A DNA stretch of 12,956 nt, taken from Deltaproteobacteria bacterium (lineage in GTDB: Bacteria; Myxococcota_A; UBA9160; PR03). The translations under genes were made by a program, and so were the position numbers. The stretch spans positions 1-12,956 of the forward strand of contig JAGSPS010000153.1 in NCBI GenBank assembly GCA_018262315.1, written 5' to 3'. Below are positions 6,675 through 12,956 of this stretch, in pieces. The first letter of the stretch is position 1; each line of letters opens with the position of its first letter. The notes below the pieces were generated by a model that saw only the letters and a program-made list of their open reading frames with translations, made no database searches and was not told where the DNA came from.

Positions 6675-8615
6675 ATGTCCATTCTGGTGACCGGTTCGCT
6701 TGCGATCGACCGCATCATGGTGTTTCCCGATCGCTTCAAGAACCACATCCTGCCCGAGAAGCTGCACATCCTCTCGGTGAGCTTCCACGTGCCGGAGATG
6801 CGCGAGTTCTTCGGCGGCTGCGCCGGCAACATCGCGTATGGGCTGAAGCTGCTGGGCGCCGATCCGCTGATTCTCGCCTCCGCGGGCCGCGACTTCGGCG
6901 CCTACGCGGCCTGGCTCGATCAGCATGCGATCCGTCGCGACGCGATCCGTATCTTCGAGGACACCTACACCGCGCAGTGCTTCATCACCACCGATCTCGA
7001 CGACAACCAGATCGTCGCGTTCCACCCGGGCGCGATGGAGCGCGCTGGGGAGCTTCATGTGGCGGACGTTCACGAGCCGATCTCGCTGGCGATCGTCGGC
7101 CCCGACGACAACGGCGCGATGCGCCGCCACGCCGCGGACCTCAAGAAGCGCGGCGTTCCCACCGTGATCGATCCGGGGCAGCAGTTGATCAACTTCGACC
7201 CCGACGGATTGCTCAGCTTCCTGGAAGGCGCGCGAGCCTTCGTCGTCAACGACTACGAATGGGCGGTGACGCTCGAGCGCACCGGCCTCGCGGAGGGAGA
7301 TCTGGCGAAGCGCGCGGACGCGATCATCGTGACGCGCGGCGGCCAGGGATCGACGATCTTCGAAGGCAACCGCCGCATCGAGGTGCCGCCCGTCACGGCG
7401 GGTCGCGTGGCGGATCCCACCGGCTGCGGCGACGCCTATCGCGCGGGCCTGCTCTGCGGACTCGAGCGCGGTCTCGCAATCGATCGCGCCGCGCGCCTGG
7501 GCTCCCTGATGGGTTGTCTCGCCGTCGAGGTGGTGGTCGGCCTCGCCAGCGCCGCGGCGCTCGCGCGGGCGGGCCGCTCGGTCGTCGTGGTCGAGCGCCA
7601 CGACGGCTTCGGGCGCGAGACGACGAGCCGCAACAGCCAGGTCCTGCACGCCGGTCTCTACTACCCGAGCGGCAGCTGGAAGGCGCGACTCTGCGTGGCC
7701 GGCAGCCGCGCGCTCTACGCGCGCTGCCAGCGCGAAGGCATTCCGCACCGCCGCATCGGCAAGCTGGTGGTGGCGACCGTGCCCGCCGAGATCGCGACGC
7801 TCGAACGCCTGCGCGCGCTCGGCGCCGAAAACGGGGCGCCGGATCTCGTGCTCCTCGACACCGACGCGGTGCGGCGCATCGAGCCGTCGGTGAGCGCAAT
7901 CGCCGCGCTGCACTCGCCCGCGACCGGCATCATCGATGCGCACGCGCTCTGTCTCTCGTTCGCCGCCGAAGCGGAGACGCACGGCGCGGCGCTCGCGCTC
8001 GGGCGCGAAGTCGTCGCGATCGAGCCCGCGCGGCCGGGCTTTCGCGTCGTCGCGCAGAACGCGAAGGGCGAGCGCGAGTCGCTGCATGCCGCGGCCGTCG
8101 TGAACGCCGCCGGCCTCGCGAGTGATCGCATCGCCGCCCTCGCCGGCATCGACGTCGATGCCCGCGGGCTCCGCCAACACCCGTGCAAGGGTGACTACTT
8201 TGCGCTCGCGCCGGGCGCGCCGCTGCACTTCGAGCGGCTCGTGTATCCCGTTCCGGCGGGCGCAGGCCTTGGTGTGCACCTGACGCTCGATCTCGGCGGC
8301 CGCGTGCGCTTCGGTCCCGACGCCGAATACGTCGACCGCATCGACTATGCCGTCGATCCCGCCAAAGCGGAGCTCTTCGCGCGCGCAGCGCAGCGTTATC
8401 TCCCCACGCTGCGCGCGGAATGGCTCACGCCCGATCAATCGGGCATTCGCCCCAAACTCGCCGGGCCGGGCCAGGCATTCCGCGACTTTTCAATCGAAGA
8501 GGAGTCGGCGAACGGCATGCCCGGCTTCGTGAACCTGGTCGGCATCGAGTCGCCGGGACTCACCGCGTCACCTGCGATCGCGGATCGCGTCGTCGCGCTG
8601 CTCGCCGGGATCTGA
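6675..8615 (+). CDS. Chimera: PfkB-family kinase fused to LhgO-like FAD oxidoreductase
   Basis: One 646-codon frame joins parts of two unrelated enzymes. Residues 1-285 match PfkB/ribokinase-family sugar or nucleoside kinases: MSILVTGSLAIDR, the substrate block FGGCAGNIAYGLKLLG (46-61), NDYE (192-195), and DPTGCGDAYRAG (247-258) with likely catalytic base Asp253. Family members normally continue about 25-30 residues past SLMGCLAVE (277-285); that tail is missing. Residues 286-646 match L-2-hydroxyglutarate oxidase-like flavoproteins: VVGLASAAALARAG, VVVVER (303-308, Glu307 ending strand 2), TSRNSQVLHAGLYYPSGSWK, CKGDYFAL, SGIRPKLAG and GIESPGLTAS (623-632). The usual N-terminal strand and first two glycines of GxGxxG are absent, Val284 and Val286 standing in their place. 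FAD binding and kinase folding may both be impaired. ATG 6675 follows AGGAGG by 4 nt. The natural substrates are unknown. A deletion or a contig-assembly error are both possible origins. Confidence 0.85.
   Translation: MSILVTGSLAIDRIMVFPDRFKNHILPEKLHILSVSFHVPEMREFFGGCAGNIAYGLKLLGADPLILASAGRDFGAYAAWLDQHAIRRDAIRIFEDTYTAQCFITTDLDDNQIVAFHPGAMERAGELHVADVHEPISLAIVGPDDNGAMRRHAADLKKRGVPTVIDPGQQLINFDPDGLLSFLEGARAFVVNDYEWAVTLERTGLAEGDLAKRADAIIVTRGGQGSTIFEGNRRIEVPPVTAGRVADPTGCGDAYRAGLLCGLERGLAIDRAARLGSLMGCLAVEVVVGLASAAALARAGRSVVVVERHDGFGRETTSRNSQVLHAGLYYPSGSWKARLCVAGSRALYARCQREGIPHRRIGKLVVATVPAEIATLERLRALGAENGAPDLVLLDTDAVRRIEPSVSAIAALHSPATGIIDAHALCLSFAAEAETHGAALALGREVVAIEPARPGFRVVAQNAKGERESLHAAAVVNAAGLASDRIAALAGIDVDARGLRQHPCKGDYFALAPGAPLHFERLVYPVPAGAGLGVHLTLDLGGRVRFGPDAEYVDRIDYAVDPAKAELFARAAQRYLPTLRAEWLTPDQSGIRPKLAGPGQAFRDFSIEEESANGMPGFVNLVGIESPGLTASPAIADRVVALLAGI
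7518..7545 (+). other. Junction between kinase and flavoprotein halves
   Basis: The switch in homology falls between Glu285 (GAG 7527-7529) of the kinase and Gly289 (GGC 7539-7541) of the flavoprotein. The bridging bases GTGGTGGTC encode three valines. Two of these are what a normal GAGVVGL loop would have; the material before them is kinase sequence. No stop codon, frameshift or ribosome-binding site separates the parts. Exact endpoints cannot be placed without homologues. Confidence 0.6.
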
Positions 8616-9416
8616 TCAGCGCGCGAGCCACGCGACCGCGACGGCGATGTTGTCGCCTGCGTCGTTGCTGCGGTGCGCCGCGAGCGCCGCGTCGACCAGG
8701 GCGCGCGCGGCGACCGACCCCCGCGCATTCGCCGCGGCGGACTCCGCGCTCGCAATGGCCGTCTGCACCGCTTCGCGCGGGTCGTCGACGCCGATGCCGC
8801 GCTCCGAGATGCCGTCGGTCACGGCCAGCAACGCGCGCGCATCGCCGAGCGGCTGCACTTCGATTCGCACGTCGCGCGCGAGCTGCGAGGGCTTTCTCGG
8901 CTCGTGGCCCAAGAATTTGGATTGACGCTGACGGGGCAGGCGCTCGATCACCTGCTTCGTCTCCGCGACGAAGAGATGGCTGTCGCCGACCGATGCCGTG
9001 ACGAGCAGACCTTCCGCGGGACGCGAAAGCGCGAGTGCTAGCGTGGTGCGCGGATTCTCAGTGGCCGTGTGGGCGGCGAGGATCGCGTCGTTCACCGACA
9101 CGAGGGCGTGCAGCACCTCCTGGTACCAGCCCTCGGACGAGCGCTCCGCGCCGTCGAGCCACGCCTCGAGATGGGCGTCGCGCAGGTGCACGAGCGCGAC
9201 TTCCGCCGCGCGGTGACCCCAGTGGCCGTCGGCGACCGCGACCAGCATGCCGCGCGAACCTTCGGCGGCGAGCGCGACGTCTTCGTTGGGATCGGTGTAC
9301 TCGTAGCGTTTCTCGGCGCCGCCGCGGGAAAGCGCCACCGCGACCCGAGCGAGCGCCTGCTCGTCGACGGCTCCGACCTCGGCGTGTTCGCGGCCCGCGA
9401 GCAGCACGGCTTTCAT
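8616..9416 (-). CDS. PP2C-family serine/threonine protein phosphatase
   Basis: This 266-residue cytosolic protein has the metal-binding aspartates of PPM/PP2C phosphatases, which remove phosphate from Ser/Thr with two Mn/Mg ions: Asp46 in NEDVAL, Asp63-Gly64 in VADGHWGH (62-69), Asp201 in AVTDGISE (198-205), and Asp255-Asn256 in GDNIAVAVA. ASVGDSHLFV (141-150) matches the conserved core strand. Length is that of a single minimal catalytic domain; no membrane or sensor domain is fused. The start is ATG 9416, whose ATGA overlaps the stop of the ferredoxin gene, giving translational coupling; ATG 9428 (four codons earlier) is the alternative. Its stop abuts the fusion gene stop tail to tail at TGATCA (8613-8618). 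The target protein is unknown. I see no Ser/Thr kinase gene in the window. Confidence 0.85.
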   Translation of the reverse strand: MKAVLLAGREHAEVGAVDEQALARVAVALSRGGAEKRYEYTDPNEDVALAAEGSRGMLVAVADGHWGHRAAEVALVHLRDAHLEAWLDGAERSSEGWYQEVLHALVSVNDAILAAHTATENPRTTLALALSRPAEGLLVTASVGDSHLFVAETKQVIERLPRQRQSKFLGHEPRKPSQLARDVRIEVQPLGDARALLAVTDGISERGIGVDDPREAVQTAIASAESAAANARGSVAARALVDAALAAHRSNDAGDNIAVAVAWLAR

Positions 9417-9886
9417 GAGCGCGCGCATCCGTCTTCGGCCGGGCGCAGCCCCGGCGGCGCGGGTTCGGCCGGGTTCGGCAGCGGGTTCGTGGCGAAGCGC
9501 AGGCTCTCGACCGGCCGCCCGCCGATCAGGTGCTCCTGCAGGATGCGTTCGAGCGCGTCGGGTGTGCAGCCGCGGTACCAGACGCCGTCGGGGTATACGA
9601 CCGCGATCGGGCCGCCCTTGCAGATGCGGAGGCAGTTGACCTGGGTCCGGTAGACTCCGCCGGCCGCGCGCTCGAGGCCGAGTTCGCGCAAGCGGCGCTT
9701 GAGGAATTGCCAGGACGCGTTGGCTTGCTCGGGAGGCGCGCAGTCGCCGTGTACGCACAGGAAGATGTGGCGGCCGAAGTGGCCGATGCGCAGGCCGCTC
9801 GCGATCGTCTGGAGTCGTTCCGTCGAGACTGGTGCCAACGGGTCCGCGGGCGCGCCTGCATCGTGATCGGGCTGCTCGGTTTTCAC
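9413..9886 (-). CDS. Thioredoxin-like [2Fe-2S] ferredoxin
   Basis: This 157-residue protein resembles thioredoxin-fold [2Fe-2S] ferredoxins (related to Aquifex Fd and the NuoE subunit), which carry single electrons. Four cysteines are spaced as in that family: Cys44 and Cys49 in FLCVHGDCAPP, then Cys85 and Cys89 in NCLRICKGGPIAVVYPDGVWY. Residues 1-30 and 130-157 are Pro/Ala-rich tails outside the domain; Cys107 and Cys154 are extra. GTG 9886 is chosen as the start: a TATACT element ends 8 nt before it and there is no Shine-Dalgarno. The frame is open much further upstream, but that region is antisense to the Gfo/Idh gene. It shares an ATGA overlap with the PP2C gene, so the redox protein and the phosphatase are co-expressed. 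Its redox partner is unknown. Confidence 0.85.
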   Translation of the reverse strand: MKTEQPDHDAGAPADPLAPVSTERLQTIASGLRIGHFGRHIFLCVHGDCAPPEQANASWQFLKRRLRELGLERAAGGVYRTQVNCLRICKGGPIAVVYPDGVWYRGCTPDALERILQEHLIGGRPVESLRFATNPLPNPAEPAPPGLRPAEDGCARS

Positions 9887-9894
9887 GGGCGCCG

Positions 9895-9902
9895 AGTATA
9901 AC
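9895..9902. promoter_or_regulatory. Overlapping divergent -10 boxes between ferredoxin and Gfo/Idh genes
   Basis: The octamer AGTATAAC gives TATACT on the minus strand (9900-9895), 8 nt before the ferredoxin GTG, and TATAAC on the plus strand (9897-9902), 23 nt before the Gfo/Idh ATG. Both are five of six to TATAAT, and this is the only AT-rich spot in the 39-bp gap. Neither has a clear -35. Confidence 0.45.
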
Positions 9903-9925
9903 CGTCGAGGGAGACCGGGGAGAGG

Positions 9926-11215
9926 ATGAAGCCGTCGACTGCGGTCGTGATCGGAGCGGGGAATCGAGGCCGCCTGGTGTACGCGCACTGGGCGCACGCG
10001 CATCCCGACCGCTTGCGCGTCGTCGCGGTGGCGGAACCCGACGACGTGTCGCGATCGGCCGTTGCGACCGATCACGGCATCGCGCCGGAACGGGTGTTCC
10101 GCGACTGGGCCGAGTGTCTGTCGCGCCCGCGTCTCGCCGACGTCGCGATCATCGCCACCACCGATACGCTGCACGTGGAACCGGCGCTCGCTGCCATCGC
10201 GCGCGGCTACGACGTGCTGCTCGAGAAGCCGATCGCGCCGACGCCGGCCGAGTGCGTGCGCGTGGTCGAAGCGGCCGAGGCGGCGGGGTGCCTGCTCCAG
10301 ATCGGCCACGTGCTCCGCTACACGCCCTTCTACGAGAAGATCCACGAGATCGTGCGCAGCGGCGTGCTGGGCGAGCTCGTCCACGTCGACCTGAAGGAGC
10401 ACGTCGCGCAATGGCACATGACGCACTCCTTCGTGCGCGGGAGATTTCGCAACCGCAGCGTCGCTGCGCCGATCCTTTTGGCCAAGTCGTGCCACGATCT
10501 CGATCTGCTCACCTGGCTGGTGGATCGCCCGGCGCTGCGCGTGGCGTCGTTCGGGTCGCTCTCGCACTACCGGCCGGAGCGAGCGCCGGCCGGCGCGCCG
10601 TTGCGCTGCAGCGACGGCTGTCCGGTGCAGGCGAGCTGCCCGCACGACGCGGTCGCCTTCTACACGGGGCCCGAGGATGCGATCGCGCGCGTCTGGCCTT
10701 GGTGCGACGTGTCGCCCGATCCGAGTCGCGCGGCGCGCCGGCGCGCGCTCGAGACGGATCGCTACGGGCGCTGCGTGTTCCACTGCGACAACGACGTGCT
10801 CGACCACCAGGTCGTGGCGCTCGAGTTCGAGGGTGGCGTCACCGCCAGCTTCGGATTGCACGGACTCGCCGCGAACGAGCAGCGCACGATCCGCTTGACC
10901 GGCACGCGCGGCGAGCTGCGCGGGCTCCTCGACGGAGGCATCATCGAAGTGTCGCGTGCCGGCGCGCTGGGCGTCGATCGCAGCGAGCTCGAGGGCTCGG
11001 TGTTCGGCCACTTCGGCGGCGACCCGGGCCTGATGGCGCACTTCAGCGAGTTGCTGCAGAGCGGCAGCCGCGCGGTGCGCGCGTCCGGCCGCGCGGCGCT
11101 CGAGAGTCACCTGATCGGTTTCGCGGCCGAGCGTGCGCGCGAGACGGGGCAGGTGGTCGCGATGCAGCGCTTCCGCGCCGGCGCCTACGCCGAGGCGGGG
11201 CTCGCGCCGCGATGA
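9926..11215 (+). CDS. Gfo/Idh/MocA-family NAD(P)-dependent oxidoreductase
   Basis: This 429-residue protein has the N-terminal Rossmann fold and C-terminal alpha/beta domain of Gfo/Idh/MocA enzymes, which oxidise or reduce sugars and related hydroxy compounds with NAD(P). The cofactor loop is VIGAGNRG (8-15); the family EKPIAPT block has Lys101; the catalytic region is AKSCHDLDLL with Lys187, His190 and Asp191. A cysteine-rich insert sets it apart: Cys228, Cys232 and Cys238 in RCSDGCPVQASC, then Cys260, Cys283 and Cys287 (RCVFHC). I recall similar inserts in a subgroup of uncharacterised family members; a metal site is possible. A GGGGAGAGG stretch lies next to ATG 9926. The gene is divergent from the ferredoxin gene across 39 bp and convergent with the desaturase, 40 bp apart (11216-11255). 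The substrate is unknown. Confidence 0.88.
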   Translation: MKPSTAVVIGAGNRGRLVYAHWAHAHPDRLRVVAVAEPDDVSRSAVATDHGIAPERVFRDWAECLSRPRLADVAIIATTDTLHVEPALAAIARGYDVLLEKPIAPTPAECVRVVEAAEAAGCLLQIGHVLRYTPFYEKIHEIVRSGVLGELVHVDLKEHVAQWHMTHSFVRGRFRNRSVAAPILLAKSCHDLDLLTWLVDRPALRVASFGSLSHYRPERAPAGAPLRCSDGCPVQASCPHDAVAFYTGPEDAIARVWPWCDVSPDPSRAARRRALETDRYGRCVFHCDNDVLDHQVVALEFEGGVTASFGLHGLAANEQRTIRLTGTRGELRGLLDGGIIEVSRAGALGVDRSELEGSVFGHFGGDPGLMAHFSELLQSGSRAVRASGRAALESHLIGFAAERARETGQVVAMQRFRAGAYAEAGLAPR

Positions 11216-11255
11216 GCCCGGCGCGGGCGGGTTCGGCGAGCGCGCTGCGCGTGCG

Positions 11256-12185
<930 letters not shown>

Positions 12186-12251
12186 GCATTCCCTTCGGTG
12201 CGCTCGGGCGAGCGCCGTTGTTTCGAAGCGGCGCAAGAGTAGGCACCGGGT

Positions 12252-12270
12252 CGGCCGCCGACGGCGGCCG
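12252..12270. other. GC-only hairpin upstream of the desaturase gene
   Basis: CGGCCGCC and GGCGGCCG form a perfect 8-bp stem with a GAC loop, 67 bp before the desaturase ATG. No T-tract follows on either strand, so it is not a classical terminator. It could lie in the 5' leader or be an operator-like palindrome. Confidence 0.35.
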
Positions 12271-12311
12271 CCTGTGAAACTTCGGTAAAAGCCCCATTTC
12301 ATGATCCCGCG

Positions 12312-12329
12312 CGCCCGCGGAGGCGGGCG
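12312..12329 (-). terminator. Weak hairpin after the dehydratase gene
   Basis: CGCCCGC and GCGGGCG form a 7-bp GC stem with a 4-nt loop about 30 nt after the dehydratase stop on the minus strand. No T-run follows directly (CTTTT appears some 20 nt later), so intrinsic termination is doubtful. The rest of the 173-bp gap 12186-12358 shows no gene. Confidence 0.25.
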
Positions 12330-12358
12330 AGCCGAACACGGGTCAGGGGGCGGGTTGG

Positions 12359-12956
12359 CTACGCGTTTAGGCCGAGGCGTTGGCGCTGGTAGCGCTCGCG
12401 CTGGATTGCGGTGCACCACGTGGCGTGGTCGAGATACCAGCGCACGGTGCGGGCGAGACCGCTCTCGAGGTCGTGGCGCGGCGACCAGCCGAGCTCGCGG
12501 CGGATCTTCTGCGCGTCGATCGCGTAGCGACGGTCATGGCCGGGACGATCGGCGACGAAGCTCTTGAGAGCGGCGTAGCTGCGGTGGCCCTGCGCGCGCA
12601 TCGCGGGGTTCTCGCCGGCGGGGCGCATTTCGTCGAGCAGCGCACAGAGGCGATCGACGAGCTGGAGATTGGTGCGCTCGTTGCCGCCGCCGATGTTGTA
12701 CTTCTCGCCGACGCGGCCCTTGCGCAGCACCTGCAGGATGCCTTCGCAGTGGTCCTCGACGTAGAGCCAGTCGCGGATGTTGCCGCCGTCGCCGTAGATC
12801 GGGAGCGGCTTGCCGTCGAGCGCATTCAGGAGCATCAGCGGGATCAGCTTCTCGGGGAACTGGTAGGGCCCGTAGTTGTTCGAGCAGTTGGTGACGAGCG
12901 TGGGCACGCCGAAGGTGTGCTGGTACGCCCGCACGAAGTGATCGGCGGCGGCCTTC
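12359..12956 (-). CDS. rfbB: dTDP-glucose 4,6-dehydratase, C-terminal part
   Basis: This SDR-family enzyme (RmlB/RfbB) converts dTDP-glucose to dTDP-4-keto-6-deoxyglucose with bound NAD, the second step toward dTDP-rhamnose and other deoxysugars of surface polysaccharides. The last 198 codons are in the window, of roughly 340-360 in the family. The first visible codon encodes the lysine of KAAADHFVRAYQHTFG, probably the catalytic Lys of YxxxK, whose Tyr lies just outside. Further motifs are TLVTNCSNNYGPYQFPEKL, LPIYGDGGNIRDWLYVEDH and KYNIGGGNERTN. The end is normal: LGWSPRHDLESGL, then a Trp-Tyr helix. The start lies beyond the window, and no other rml gene is seen downstream. The symbol rmlB is equally used. 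Confidence 0.95.
   Translation of the reverse strand, partial: KAAADHFVRAYQHTFGVPTLVTNCSNNYGPYQFPEKLIPLMLLNALDGKPLPIYGDGGNIRDWLYVEDHCEGILQVLRKGRVGEKYNIGGGNERTNLQLVDRLCALLDEMRPAGENPAMRAQGHRSYAALKSFVADRPGHDRRYAIDAQKIRRELGWSPRHDLESGLARTVRWYLDHATWCTAIQRERYQRQRLGLNA

Noticed and set aside
6621..8438. 605-codon minus-strand frame opposite the kinase fusion
   Set aside because: Antisense shadow; no domain motifs, and the plus-strand frame has clear motifs and a strong RBS.
9887..11110. Upstream extension of the ferredoxin frame
   Set aside because: Antisense to the Gfo/Idh gene, low complexity, and a promoter-like element sits just before GTG 9886.
11216..11255. Bidirectional terminator between the Gfo/Idh and desaturase genes
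   Set aside because: The 40 bp are GC-rich with partial self-complementarity but no T-tract on either strand.

Overview
The window is high-GC, gene-dense bacterial chromosomal DNA with eleven protein-coding genes, two of them cut by the window edges. I see no tRNA, rRNA, CRISPR array, insertion sequence or phage gene. The gene set (imuA/imuB mutagenesis genes, a PEP-CTERM secreted protein, Ni-type glyoxalase I, dTDP-glucose 4,6-dehydratase, an acyl-CoA desaturase) suggests a Gram-negative environmental bacterium, perhaps of the former Deltaproteobacteria (Myxococcota-like). That placement is an inference, not something the sequence proves.

Layout. 1-3469 is a DNA damage-tolerance block: the 3' end of dinB (+), a PmtA-like SAM methyltransferase (-) whose end overlaps dinB antisense, then imuB and imuA (-). 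No imuC/dnaE2 follows imuB in the window. 3557-5061 holds gloA and, sharing 4 bp with it, a secreted CAP-like protein with a PEP-CTERM anchor (+). 5017-6506 holds metF and purN (-), also sharing 4 bp; both belong to folate one-carbon metabolism. 6507-6674 is a divergent intergenic region with three tandem 22-bp repeats. 6675-8615 is a single frame joining a PfkB-family kinase to an L-2-hydroxyglutarate-oxidase-like flavoprotein. 8616-9886 is a coupled pair (-): a thioredoxin-like [2Fe-2S] ferredoxin and a PP2C-type phosphatase. 9926-11215 is a Gfo/Idh/MocA oxidoreductase (+). 11256-12185 is an acyl-CoA desaturase (-). 12359 to the end is the 3' part of a dTDP-glucose 4,6-dehydratase gene (-).

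The most unusual object is the kinase-oxidoreductase chimera. The kinase half stops at its penultimate conserved block and the flavoprotein half starts inside its FAD-binding GxGxxG loop, without the first two glycines. This looks like an in-frame deletion between two neighbouring genes, or an assembly join, rather than a designed two-domain enzyme. The second theme is promoter architecture: several genes have a -10-like hexamer only 6-8 nt before the start codon and no Shine-Dalgarno sequence, as expected for leaderless mRNAs. The third is compactness: three convergent gene pairs overlap or abut with no room for a terminator, and three co-directional pairs share a 4-bp start/stop overlap.
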